Positions 46,090 through 58,055 of a stretch of DNA of 64,000 bases are shown one piece after another. Each line of letters opens with the position of its first letter. Position 1 is the stretch's first letter. A model generated the notes under the pieces. It had not been told where the DNA came from and ran no database searches. It saw only the letters and a program-made list of their open reading frames with translations. Source of the stretch: Liolophura sinensis (Eukaryota; Mollusca; Polyplacophora; Chitonida; Chitonidae); the NCBI RefSeq assembly GCF_032854445.1, contig NC_088305.1, positions 23,038,955 through 23,102,954 of the forward strand. The letters are read 5' to 3'. Made by a program: the position numbers and the translations under genes.

Positions 46090-46516
46090 GGCCACAGATC
46101 CCATTAATTTTCCATAAGCGACAATGTTAACGTTTAGCGCTGTAGCTCAGTCCCAAACATTCCGTGGCCAATAAGCTTTGGTGCAACCTGACCCAACCTG
46201 TAAGAAAGAAGCCATTAAAATCTTGACATAGGTTGACGGTCAAATTCTGGGAGGAGTGCCTATCAACGCCAAGGGGACGTCACTCGCAGCCTCAATCACT
46301 ACCTATCTCCTTGTGTCCTCTCGCCCAGAATTTCAAACTTTCATCAGTAAAACTCATATCTGCCCCAAACTGAGACAATTTGCATCATTTTAATACCAAG
46401 CATGCACCTGTACACCAAAAACGGCAGGCTGGCAGCAAAAAGACTTTACACCCTAAAATTCACAGAATTACATTCGTAACTCCCGAAAAATGAAGTTGTA
46501 ATGGGGGCCTGTGTCC
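46090..46516 (-). mobile_element. MITE-like element with short terminal inverted repeats, dispersed copy
   Basis: In reverse complement this is the same element found at 52156, 54990, 56048 and 60597. It is about 430 bp long with ends GGCCACAGATCCC and GGACACAGGCCCC (read inward). It lies outside the 51-64 kb array and in the opposite orientation, which shows the module has moved independently. Confidence 0.75.
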
Positions 46517-46634
46517 ATCTAGCTCACAGCTTATCTCAGATTCATAAAGAGAGATAACTACATCTACATGTACTTGATTTTGCATAAGCACCAATATAGC
46601 CGTATTATATTTATCTTTTGTGTGTTTTTCAACT

Positions 46635-47183
46635 TTACATAAAACTGTTGGGTTGCAATTTATACGCAATGTTGTTTTTATGAATGTCAGACCACGTACG
46701 GGTACTTTTCTGTTTTATCCAATGAGAAGACGGGAATATAGGATTAGCTATACTCTTACAACTGCAAAAAGGTATAAATAGGGCAGAATGTGAAGAAATA
46801 GTAAAGGTATTATAAATGTGGACCGAAATTCGCCGAGTTACCTGACGGTAAAGAAGCTGCCTGATGTAGATCCTTGGAATTTGGAATTTCGATTTAAGTG
46901 CACCAACATAGTCTAAAATATCAGCGCAAATTGCTGATGCTGATTTGTGAGAGTCCGCATCGTTTCCCCCAATGTGGCGGATAACTAGGTCAGGTTTTGT
47001 CTCCTGAAGGAGACTTTCCAATCTTCCAGAGCATCTAAGTGTCCCAACTCTAGCTCCCCAAATGCCAAAGAACCGAATGTCCTGGCCTGTTCCAAAGTCG
47101 ATTCTAGAGTTTGGGATCGAATTTCGAAGGATACTATTCTCCAGCCTATGAACGTAACTGCTGCCGATAATAAAGATTTTCAT
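46635..47183 (-). pseudogene. SGNH/GDSL hydrolase-like fragment
   Basis: From the ATG at 47183 the frame reads MKIFIIGSSYVHRLENSI, then WGARVGTLRC, RLESLLQETKPDLVIRHIGG and GGNDADS. These match block I (G-x-S nucleophile region) and block III (GxND) of SGNH hydrolases. After ICADILDYVGALKSKF and IYIRQLLYR the sequence loses family likeness, and the expected C-terminal Asp-x-x-His block is not seen, so it is truncated or frameshifted. SGNH-like domains of this kind occur in animal retroelement ORFs as well as in host genes; neighbours here do not decide which. A 25-base T run (47189-47213, plus strand) sits directly before the start. Confidence 0.55.
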
Positions 47184-47188
47184 CCTTG

Positions 47189-47213
47189 TTTTTTTTTTTT
47201 TTTTTTTTTTTTT
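47189..47213. repeat. 25-base T run
   Basis: Homopolymer on the plus strand, immediately upstream of the SGNH-like minus-strand frame. Its length is error-prone in any assembly. Confidence 0.95.
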
Positions 47214-48895
47214 GTCCTGTGAAAACAAATAGAAAAAACAAGTATACAAGATTGTTGTATTTTTGATTTGCGAAGGGGTTTTGTTTATGAGATAATGTAT
47301 ATCTTAAGCAAGAAGATATTTGATAAAAACAGATACTTAGGGGCAAATTAGTGGTATAGCTACCAATCAAAAATTGATAGAGGGTCTGCCCGCGTATGAT
47401 ATATACACATTTGTAAATAAATAGAAAATAAATATCAACTAATAAGAATACGGTAGATAAATAACAACAAACAAGAGGGCAGATTAGTAAATGGATAAAT
47501 ATTATTAATTACTACAGTTATCAACTTTTGTGGTTACATTGTTTTCGTGTGCTATGTTTTTGCAGATCGGTTTCATGGACGTTTTATCGGCCCTCAAGAT
47601 CATGGTATCGCCGATATAGTTGGAGATAAAGTTGTAGGAAGGAATTATGTATCTGTGGAATAAACGGAACTCAAAATTAAGGCATCGCCGATGTTAGTAT
47701 ATGTGTTTGGTAATTTCGGAAAATGCAGTTTTTAATCAGAGAAGGTGACGTATTGTGAAAATCCATGAAATTAACAAGAAGCTGACAAACAAATAATTGG
47801 CCACCTTCTGGAGACACCGGGGACTGATCAGACCACAAAAGCAAATTCTAACCAACGACTGAGTGTACCTAAACACTCTAGGCCAGGAACTGTTCTACCG
47901 GTCTATGAAACGTGCTGTCTGCGCCGCCATGGGAGGCCACAAATAAAAATTGGAAATAGAGAAGGAAATCAATTAAAGAAGAAGACAGGGAAAACAATAA
48001 GAAGACCCATGGGACCAAAGAAAATTAACACCTAGGAAACGAAGACCAGAAACATGAAAGACATCATGACAATAGGACTATCTCTTGCTTCAACTAAGTG
48101 GATGAGGCCTGACATCCTTGCTCCTCATTTATGCTTGTCGCAAGCAAGAGAACAAAACTGTTAAACAATAAATAAAAGCACTACTGTTGTTTTCTCTCTG
48201 TGTAAATTTCTGTATAGACAACTCATTGTAATTATTTAATGTAGACCTATGTATTTCGAATGTAAAGATAACGTTAATCTCTGTAAATAGCTTACTTTTT
48301 ATCCCCTTTCTGTTAAATGACCATGGCAGCATTTGAACCTATACAATAAGCTATACACATGCTACCACAAAGAGGTTTAATCCCACTAATTGACTCATGT
48401 ACATATGTAAATAGTATACCAACGCACTGCTATATGTAACCAAAATATTCATGTGTTAAAAAAAAATTAAAACACTGATTTGATGGGCCACGATATCCGC
48501 CAGGAAAGTGACCATAAAACCAGTATTTAAACAAACAGAAATAGTAAAGGTTATCTCAGATGGCTTAGAAAACCAAAGGTTTAGGATCAAGAACGTAGAT
48601 GGAAATCAAACCACTGGTAGCTGGTCTTGTTCCCAGCTTAAGGGCAAAACCGACGGTAAAATGAAGTATATGTCAGATGAATGACCATTAAAAACTCTTC
48701 ATGAAAAAGTTGGATTTTTTTTTTTAGAATTTTTCTAGTTTCTGCGGTGGTCTGTTGTGACCCAGAATGTATCAATTACGTCTACTTATCCATATTTTTT
48801 GCCTGAAATAATTCATTTAAAGGCCAAATCAGCGAGTGCATTCATAGATCAATATGTACTTTGAATGATGAAATGTAGCATTTTCCACACCGATC
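47214..48895. other. Intergenic, no gene seen
   Basis: Unique AT-rich sequence. No frame with a recognisable motif. Confidence 0.5.
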
Positions 48896-48898
48896 CTC

Positions 48899-49144
48899 CG
48901 TAGCTGGGGTGGTTAGCGCGCTCAGGACCTTCTTACCAGTGCGATCTCTGTGAGTTCAAGTCCAACTCATGCTGGCTTCCTCTCCAGCCGCGCACGCAGG
49001 TAGGTCTTCAATTAACCTGTGGATGGTTGTGGGTTTCCCCCGCGCACTGCCTGGTTTACTCCCACGATAATGCTGACCGCCGTCGTATAAGTGAAATATT
49101 CTTGAGTACGGCGTAAAACACCAATCAAATAAATAAACAAATAA
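48899..49144 (+). mobile_element. Near-full-length SINE family 2
   Basis: The tRNA-derived head (CGTAGCTGGGGTGGTTAGCG, B-box GAGTTCAAGTCC) is followed by the body with GCTGGCTTCCTCTCCAGCCG, CCGCCGTCGTATAAGTGAAA and TTGAGTACGGCGTAAAACAC, then an AAATAAATAAACAAATAAG tail. This is the best family 2 reference in the window. No clear target duplication was found. Confidence 0.9.
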
Positions 49145-49189
49145 GTAATTTCTAAGATCTTTTTTCACGATAGTTGCTTACAATTTCTT

Positions 49190-51420
49190 TTGTTTGTTAT
49201 CAAATGGCAAATTAACGTGCCCAATGAACACTACCGGTACATATTTTTGTCTTCAGTATTTATGTTCCACGAGATCTCTCTTCTCTTTACTACACTGCCT
49301 GTATACTTGTCTGTAAAATATATGAAACTGTGCCCACTACGAACTTTACACACCACAAGACCACACAAAAGTACCGTATACAGTTTCATCCATTGCTTTT
49401 TCTTGATGAAAATTGCACTATTACTTTGTTTTGATGTTGAAATAAATCCTGGCCCGCCCAAAACGCCATGCTTTACTGTTCTATCAATCGTACATCTTAA
49501 TGTATGCGGACTCAAACACAAGTTAGGCTTAGTTTTTGCTAATCTCTGCGACTTTGATGTTATAGCTTTAACCGAGACCAATTTCACTTGTCATATCCCT
49601 AGTGGTTCTCTTTTAATGTCCCGAAGATGCAAAAATATAAAATATTAATTTGGCATTATAATGTAGCAAATTGGAACAGGTACCGTAACTTTTTGTCCCA
49701 GGTAAACTGGGAAGAAATAATCTCAGTTGAGAATGTTGACGAAATGTGCCTATTGATAACAAATGCCATGTTACACTCAGCTCACATAAGTATTCCAAAT
49801 CGTAGGGTAACAATAAATCGTAGTGATAAGCCGTGGATATCAACAGCAATTAAGACAGAAATTAAACTTAGAAACAAACTTCACAAAAAATCTTGCAAAT
49901 CTGCATGTTGGCTTACAAAACACAAAGATATCACGTTTATTCACTTAACAGAAAAGCCAAGAAATCTCACGAAGACAAATTAAATGATAAAACAGAATCC
50001 GGGAATATTGGCAGTAAGACTTGGCGGAAACTCCGCAAATCTTACTGGTAAATCCAATGCAAGCCCAGGTCCTCCTCTGTTAACAGACAATCACAATTAC
50101 GAATGTGATAATGCAAACAAGGCAAATCTACTGAACGGTTTATTTTCTAGTGTCTGTTCCTTAAATGACACAAATGCAGCATGCCCCAATGTTGTACCTA
50201 AAACTAACACAGAATTACTAGGTATTACTGTTGAAGCCAATGACGTACTTGAGGTGCTTAAGTCTGTCGACACGAGCAAAGCCACCGGACCACAAGGTAA
50301 TCAGTTCCAAAATGCGTTTTGAAGCTAAGTACGAAATTTTTCCAATTTTGACGACATTATTCAATCTGTCTTTAACTTCAGGAAAGTATCCTTCTTCCTG
50401 GAAAATTGCCAACGTTACCCCTATATTTAAGTGGGGGAACCCATCTAAGGCCTCAAACTACAGACCAATTTATTTGCTTAGCTGCATGAGCAAAATCTTC
50501 GAACGCGTTGTCTTTCGGACAGTATTTAGCCACCTGCGTCCCGAAATATCTCCGATCCAGCATTTTTTTTACCATCAAACTCAACAACAGTGCAACTCGT
50601 AGGCCTCGATTTTGACATCGTTAAAGCTGTGGATGGCGGCAAGTAAGTGTTTTTCATATTTTTTGATATCTCTAAAGCTTTTGATCGAGTTTGGCACAAA
50701 GGCATAGTAACTAAATTAAACACTTGGAATAAAAAATGACTTGCTCATTTGGTTTGAGGATTATTTAAAAGATCGAAAGCAAAGGGTTGTACTAAACGGT
50801 TCCCAATAAAATCTTAGAATTTTAAATGCCGGAGTTCCCCAGGGCTCCCTCTTGGGTCCTTTATTGTTCCTTGTCTATATAATTGACCTTCCAAATTAAA
50901 TTACTAATGATATCAAGTTATTTGCTGATGACGCCTGCCAGCCGACCAACTTACACAGAAAAACATTAATAGTTCCATAATTACGACATTGAAAAAACTG
51001 ATTGTTGGCCTAAAACTTGGCTTGTTGACTTTAATTCAACATAGACGGTAGCATTTACTGTTTCAAGACGCAGACAACCATCGCAGTTATCAATTTAGTT
51101 TTCAGGTAAAAATATCACTTCGGCTACATCGCACAAGCATTTAGGATTAATCTTTAACACTGGAAGCCGGAGTAATCACATAGACAACCTTGTCGAAGCC
51201 TCAAATAAAAAATTCTACATGTTCAGAGCACTTAAATATCGTCTTAGTAGAAAATGCCTAGAAATTATGTACAATTGTTCTATAGTACCATCTGTGGAAT
51301 ATGCAGACATAGTCTGGGGCAATATCAGTGAAAGACGAGTAAATATTGAAAACATCCAAAAGGACGCACCAATCACTGGTTTAACTGAAAAGGGCTGCCT
51401 CTAAACTACTCTATGCAGAG
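49190..51420 (+). pseudogene. Decayed LINE ORF2 with a 2A-like N-terminus
   Basis: The first frame (49190-49648) carries a hydrophobic run LLLCF and DVEINPGP, followed by SIVHLNVCGLKHKLG and DFDVIALTETN, the start of an AP-like endonuclease. Most of the endonuclease is deleted. Linker pieces follow at 49627-49983, then SVDTSKATGP (near 50265), KIANVTPIFKWGNPSKASNY and LLSCMSKIFERVV of the RT (50400-50510), DISKAFDRVWHKG (near 50665), NAGVPQGSLLGPLLFLVYI (near 50825) and FADDA (near 50920). The C-terminal YRLSRKCLEIMYNCSIVPS and YADIVWG lie near 51240-51320. It fits the CR1/L2-like group of mollusc LINEs. Multiple stops and frameshifts make it inactive. Its 3' end abuts the repeat array at about 51424. 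Confidence 0.85.
49433..49456 (+). other. 2A-like motif (DVEINPGP)
   Basis: The codons for D-V-E-I-N-P-G-P lie just upstream of the endonuclease. The D-x-E-x-N-P-G-P signature causes ribosome skipping between Gly and Pro, and such motifs have been described at the N-termini of APE-type LINE proteins in invertebrates. Here the residue before Asp is Phe rather than the usual Gly, so full activity is uncertain. Confidence 0.75.
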
Positions 51421-51424
51421 TCAG

Positions 51425-52844
51425 TTAAATTTGTGAATCATGTGATCAATGTGTGCATTCCATTCAGTTCAATGGATTCCATCATTCTTCGGCGTCTCAA
51501 TGAGGGATACATTTGCAGATATGTTCAATTTTTCCGTCACTCAGATTCATAGATTTGGATGATTCAAAGTGTTATGATTAATTTTATTTGCTTTATTAAA
51601 TTGTTCCTAATACTGAGAAATTGACAATTTTTTAAAAGAAATTGACAATGCACTGTACTTTTATTTGACAAATTTATTGACATTATTGCCATCTGACCGA
51701 CAAGGATTGAAGTATGTACATAAAATATTAATTTCAACACTGCCATAAAAGTTTAATGGATGGATAAATTTGTGTCCGCCATTTTCATCAACTTAATTAT
51801 GTAAGTGTCAGTTATTCATACAAAGATTAACAGGTGTGTAAGTTTGAATTATGTCCTAAGTTTTCACCAAGCTTGGTAACATGAACAAAGATAGATTTAG
51901 CGTGTGTAATCTGAGCAGTTATGAAATGTTTACGTGTACTCGAACAGCTGATCGATTGTGTAGTAACGCACACGGCTGTAATGGTTTCCTCTCAGTAAGC
52001 AAAACCACATATTGTAGCTCCAATTGGATGTTTAACTCTGTCTCATCCTATACATAAATTGTAAGATAGCGGGACAGTGTTAACAGTTCTTAGTTAAATA
52101 CTGTACTGAGTAGGCTGTACAGTGCTAACAGGGTTTGTAACCTTGGCAACTATATGGACACAGACCCACATTACAACTTCCGTTTTTCGGTAGGAACGAT
52201 TGTAGTTCTGTGTATTTTAATGTATAAAGTCTTTATTTGTTCCCAAGCGGCCATGTTTGGTGTACAGGTGCATGCTTGGTATTAAAATGCTGGAAACTGT
52301 TTAAATTTTGAGGAGGTATGAGCTTTATTGATAAAAGTTTGAAATTCTGGGCGAAAGGCCACAAGGTGTGAGGTAGTGATGAGGCTGCGCGTGACGTCCC
52401 CTTGGCGTTGGTAGGCACCCCTCCCAGCTGCCAGCATAGAAAGGTCCGGATTTTGACGGTCAAGCCATGTCAAGATTGTTATGGCTTGTTTCTCACAGGC
52501 TGGGCGAGGTATGCACCAAAGCTCATTGGCTACGGAATGTTTGGGACTGAGCTACAGCGCTGAACGTTAACATTGTGGCTTAAGGAAAACTAATGAGGGT
52601 CTGTGGTCAGCATAGCAATTCGCTAATATTACCGAAGTAATATAACTGCGGGACTGCTCAAGGTCATATGGTCAGTTGAATAGCGTGACAGTCTGAATGG
52701 AGACGCTGCTTCGAGCCTTTTATTTATTTACACTTTCTTACGTCAAAAGACGTTAACATTACACAAAATTCTCTGCGGTTTATTTTTTATCAGATAACTT
52801 AAGCGATATATACCCATGATTCATTTGCTGAGTGTCCGCCATTT
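51425..52844 (+). repeat. Tandem array unit 1 (rearranged)
   Basis: Module order is A (51425-51775), D (51775-52155), MITE-like C (52156-52609), F (52610-52844). Modules B and E present in fuller units are missing. A begins GTTAAATTTGTGAATCATGT; D begins near CCGCCATTTTCATCAACTTA. Confidence 0.85.
52156..52609 (+). mobile_element. MITE-like element, copy C1
   Basis: The ends are GGACACAGACCCACATTAC and, reversed, TGACCACAGACCCTCATTAG. It sits directly after the D-module end GGCAACTATAT. Confidence 0.75.
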
Positions 52845-55669
52845 TTATCAGCTTAATTATGTAAATGTCAGTTATTCATACAAAGATTAACAGGTGTGTA
52901 AGTTTGAATTATGTCCTAAGTTTTCACCAAGCTTGGTAACATGAACAAAGGTAGTTTTAGCGTGTGTAATCTGAGCAGTTATGAAATGTTTACGTGTACT
53001 CGAACAGCTGATCGATTGTGTGGGAACGCACACGGCTGTAATGGTTTCCTCTCAGTAAGCAAATCCACATATTGTAGCTCCAATTGGATGTTTAACTCTG
53101 TCTCATCCTATACATAAGTTGTAAGATAGCGGGACAGTGTTAACAGTGCTTATGTAGTCAAATACTGTACTGAGTAGGTTGTACATTGCTAACAGGGTTT
53201 GTAATCTTGGCAATTTGATGTCTAGAGTGTTTGCACTGTATAAGTTACCTCCCTTGACTTGAAATTGAATTCTTTACAATGATTTACCAGTTTGGTCATA
53301 TGAGTATATGTATAATGTAAAACAAGAAAACTGTAAATTACTGTGGTTTAGTGTGTTGGCCATTAATACTAATTACTGTCAGTGTAATGCAGACCCACGT
53401 ATTTTGATAAATAATGAATGTAACATAATGTTTGACTTTCTTACATGTGACACCTGTAGTAAGTTATACCATTTGGACAAACATAGGAGACATCCCAGTG
53501 GGGTCCTGTCAGCAACTATAGGCAGCATTTGGTGTAAGATATTCGAATTGTCTGATTGTAGTCATGAACCATCATGGTTTATTGGCACCTGCGTGTAGTA
53601 GTGCTTGTCTTGCAATGTTTTCAAACAGTCTTGTGCATACTTGTACATGCTGTGATTTTATTTTCCTCTTAGTTTTTGTTTATCCTGTTAGTTTTTGTTT
53701 ATATCGTAACTCATTGACAAGTTGGTATAATGCTGTGTAATAAAACGGTACCTGGACCGCCCCGTTAGATAATGGTGATATAGCTAAGACAGCATAGATG
53801 TTCATGTAAATACTTCTAGTCAGTTAAACGTGTTACATTGAGTAAAGTATTGTTTCAGAATAATTGATGTTTTGCTATTCACATGTAATTTCTAATAGCA
53901 GCACCTTACTTATATTACATGTATATTGCTTTCAAGTTCGCTACTTTATTACTTTGGAAAGTTTATTGTTTTAAGTTAAACAAATGAGGACCAGGGTTAC
54001 CCTCACTGACAGTACACACCACCAGCTTCAGAGATTTATGATCATACACTGTAAAAAGTATAGGAGTCATACGTAAGAGAAGTACCAAATACATCTAGCA
54101 ATGTGTAATACACATATCACCAATTTACTTAATAATACTGTAAAAGTACTAAGTGTCGTTCTGATATGCTTGTTTTCTCGGGTCTTTCCGTCTCTTTGTA
54201 TTACCTGTATACAGTAACCATCTCCATGAGTATATGAAAGATGTGTAGTTTGTGTTGCTCTCAGTTACAGATCTCAGTCAGAATGAAGATTCCAGCTCCA
54301 ACAGTAAATTTGTAAATCATGTGATCAATGTGTGCATTCAATACATTTCAATGGATTCCATCATTCTTCGGCGTCTCAATGAGTGATATATTTGCAGATA
54401 TGTTCAGATTTTCCATCACTCAAATTCATAGATTTGGATGATTCAAAGTGCTGTGATTGATTTTATTTGCTATATTAAATTGTTCCTAATTGTATGATAT
54501 TGACATTGTTTTAAAAGAAATTGACAATGCACTAATTTTATTTGACAAATTTATTGACATTATTGCCATCTGACCGACAAGGATTGAAGTATGGACATGA
54601 AATATTAATTTCAACACTGGTATGAAAGTTTAATGAACGGATAAATTTGTGTTTAGCTTTAAAACCCCGTGCGGTGAACCACGGAAATCATTTGACACTG
54701 ACTCCAATTCAAGTTTTAAGTATCAAACTGACCCTACAAATAATTACGGTTTGCAATGTATTCTATTTTGTTTTAAATTGAAATTGGTTGCATTTGAAAT
54801 ATATACTTGGGCAGTTCTTTAGAAGCAAAATTTCTTAACGAATGTAATACCGCTAGCTTTTCTCCAAAAGAAAGGGGATGTGATATTGTCATAGTTTGCC
54901 ACGAGCATTTGTTTACATCATAACACATGTGTATGTTTACATCACATGTTCAGCTTCCCCTATATTAATATTCATGAACGTTGCAGCAGGGCACAGACCC
55001 CCATTACAACTTCCGTTTTTCGGTACGAGTGCAATTCTGTGTATTTTAGGGTATAAAGTCTTTTCTTGCTGCCAGCCTGCCGTTTTTGGAGTACAGGTAC
55101 ATCCTTGGTATCAAAGTGGTGGAAATTGTCTAAGGTTTGGGCTGGTATGAGTTTTAATGATGAAAGTTTGAAATTCTGGGCGAGAGGACACAAGGACACA
55201 GGTGGTGAAGAGGCTGCGAGTGACGTCCCCTTGGCGTTGATAGGCACCCCTCCCGGCTGCCAGCATAGGAAGGTCCAGATTTTCGCGGCCAACCTATGTC
55301 AAGATTTTTATGGCTTCTTTCTCACAGGCTGGGCCAGATATGCACCAAAGCTCATTGGCTACGGAATGTTTGGGACTGAGATACAGCGTTGAACGTTAAC
55401 ATTGTCGCTTAAGGAAAACTAATGGGGGTCTGTGGTCAGCATAGCGATTGGCTAATATTACCGAAGCAATATAACTGCTGGACTGCTCAGAGGCATATGG
55501 ACAATTGAATAGCGTGACTGTCTGAATGGAGACGCTGCTTCGAGCTTTTTATTTATTTTCACTTTTTTACGTCAAAAGACGTTAACATTACACAAAATTC
55601 TCTGCGGTTTTTTGTTTATCAGATAACTTGAGCGATATGTACCCATGATTCATTTGCTCAGTGTCCGCC
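52845..55669 (+). repeat. Tandem array unit 2 (fullest form without the SINE insert)
   Basis: Module order is D (52845-53215), E (53215-54300), A (54301-54655), B (54655-54825), C (54990-55438), F (55440-55669). E holds an open frame of 96 codons (53308-53598) that recurs in units 4 and 5 with amino-acid-changing differences. Confidence 0.85.
54990..55438 (+). mobile_element. MITE-like element, copy C2
   Basis: Terminal CACAGACCCCCATTA (15 bp) occurs at the left end and, inverted, at the right end. Frames of 106 (minus) and 108 (plus) codons lie inside, with no recognised family. Confidence 0.8.
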
Positions 55670-56500
55670 ATTTTTATCAGCTTAATTATGTAAATGTCAG
55701 TTATTCATACAAAGATTAACAGGTGTGTAAGTTTGAATTATGTCCTAAGTTTTCACCAAGCTTGGTAACATGAACAAAGATAGTTTAGCGTGTGTAATCT
55801 GAGCAGTTATGAAATGTTTACGTGTACTCGAACAGCTGATCGATTGTGTGGGAACGCACACGGCTGTAATGGATTCCTCTCAGTAAGCAAAACCACATAT
55901 TGTAGCTCCAATTGGATGTTTAACTCTGTCTCATCCTATACATAAATTGTAAGATAGCGCGACAGTGTTAACAGTTCTTATGAAGTTAAATACTGTACTG
56001 AGTAGGTTGTACATTGCTAACAGGGTTTGTAACCTTGGCAACTATATGGACACAGGCCCACATTACAACTTCCGTTTTTCGGTAGTAACGATTGTAGTTC
56101 TGTGTGTTTTAGGGTATAAAGTCTTTATTTGCTCCCAAACGGCCATGTTTGGTGTACAGGTGCATGCTTGGTATTAAAATGCTGGAAACTGTTTAAACTT
56201 TGAGGAGGTATGAGCTTTATTGATGAAAGTTTGAAATTCTGGGCGAGAGGACACAAGGTGTGAGGTAGTGATGAGGCTGCGAGTGACGTCCCCTTGGTGT
56301 TGGTAGGCACGCCTCCCAGCTGCCAGCATGGAAAGGTCCAGATTTTGACGGTCAACCCATGTCAACATTTTTATGGCTTGTTTCTCACAGGCTGGGCCAG
56401 ATATATACCAAAGCATATTGGCCACGGAATGTTTGGGACTTAACTACAGCGCTGAACGTTAACATTGTCGCTTAAGGAAAACTAATGAGGGTCTGAGGCC
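55670..56500 (+). repeat. Tandem array unit 3 (truncated)
   Basis: Module D (55670-56045) is followed directly by C3. The D-C junction is identical in form to that of unit 1 (GGCAACTATAT then GGACACAG), so units 1 and 3 share a derived structure. The unit then breaks off into unrelated sequence. Confidence 0.8.
56048..56500 (+). mobile_element. MITE-like element, copy C3
   Basis: The left end GGACACAGGCCCACATTAC is clear. The right terminal repeat is diverged (GGGTCTGAGGCC...), and the boundary is approximate. Confidence 0.65.
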
Positions 56501-58055
56501 TGTACTGACAAAGTCACCAAAATATGTCACTGTGCGCTCAGATTTTGCAGCAGCCTAATTATTTTTGGTGGGTATGTCTGGGATGTGTTTTGCATTGCTT
56601 GACCCATTTTATAGCTTCTTGGGGCTATTTATTTACTGAAAATATCTATTTTGATGAAAAAATAGCAAAATGTTCTTCAGTGTAGTGTAACATGTGTATA
56701 GGCATTCTGAAATGAACAACATGCAACCTTCTAGTGTTCCTACGCTTGAAAATGGAGATATTTGGGGCAGAAATTGCTGAAAAAATTGAAAATTTCAGTG
56801 TTTATAGTGAAAATGGAGCCTGTTGACTATGGACTGGAGCATTGACAAGGGATGGCTGATATGGCCTTGCCTCCTACAATGACTCCATCACACATTTGTG
56901 GAAGAAAAAACACCTTAGTAGACTTGTTTATATGGCCAGGAAGGGAGTGCTTTATTTAGTGTTATGTGCACGACTGCCGTCAGTTTCTAAATTTAGCTTG
57001 CCACTGTTTACATACGCTGAGTTCAGCGCCTGCTGTCTGCCTCTACCTTAGAATATTCCAGAATGCGCTCAGTTCGGTGCCTGTTTGTTTACATCAAGTG
57101 TTCAGGAATTTTCTTATTCTAGACAATTCCACCAGGCTATATAAGACCTATGAAAGCAGGGAGAACGGATAGAACAGTGAAAGGAAAAAGGAGAATTATT
57201 GAGAGCTTGGATGCTTTCGCTGTATATTACTTTAGTAGGCCATTTGTGCTGAATTTGGGTGTCTCTATAGCCTCTGGCTTTGTTATATCCTATCTCCACC
57301 GAGCACTTGTTCAGTCTGAACTTGTATGTTTAATTTGTGCTCTTGTATAAACAGTGCCTATTAGTACACGGACCCTGTCTGTGGAATTTTGCGTATTTCG
57401 CCATACACTCAGTTATACTGTGGATTTTCCCTCTTGTGAATTTGCCTCTGAGCATTTATGCCTGTGTGGTATATATATATTCTGGAATATATGCGTCCGT
57501 TTAGACTTGACACCGTAAGTACTTTAGTATTTGTATAGATACTGCAATCCTTTCTTGTTTCTTGTTAAACTTAAGTACTTTAGTATTTGTATAAGTCTTA
57601 TTATCTGTTCTTGTTAAGTTGATAAATTGTTGTAAAATAAAATCTGCTGGTTTTGGTTACTTTTTTGTGCGGCTAAACTGTCGTGTATTTCGAACAAGCC
57701 ATCTCTTTATAATACAAACAGTTTGGGTCGTAACAGTATTGAACGAGGCGTTTAGTGATGGTGTTGTCAACCACAGGAGATTAGTCGTACTACATGCGTA
57801 TACACTGGCTGTATGCAATAATTCGCCAGATGAGGGGTGCGAACAGATCTGGAAATATTATATAAACCTGCAGAACGGTATTAAACATATCAGTAGGTAA
57901 CGATGGACGTTACGTTAAGACAAGCTATCGAGCTTAATTGCTCTAACGTGTGCCACAACACACGCTGTGTAAATGTGGACCACATAAGCGTTGAACCGCA
58001 TGGTATTAATAATAACAGCCAGCGCTGCTGCAGCCTAGGGCGAAGTCAAACTTCT
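56501..58055. other. Sequence interrupting the tandem array; possible LTR remnant
   Basis: It does not match the array modules. It holds a TATA-like CTATATAAGACC near 57135, an internal direct repeat AAGTACTTTAGTATTTGTATA near 57517 and 57573, and AAAATAAAAT near 57637. TATA then polyadenylation signal over about 500 bp is the layout of a retroviral-type LTR, but I could not find LTR ends, a primer-binding site or a second copy. Confidence 0.3.

Noticed and set aside
54972-55392. Overlapping 106- and 108-codon frames as a gene
   Set aside because: They lie on opposite strands inside the MITE-like element, and the frames are interrupted in copies C1 and C3. No family is recognisable.
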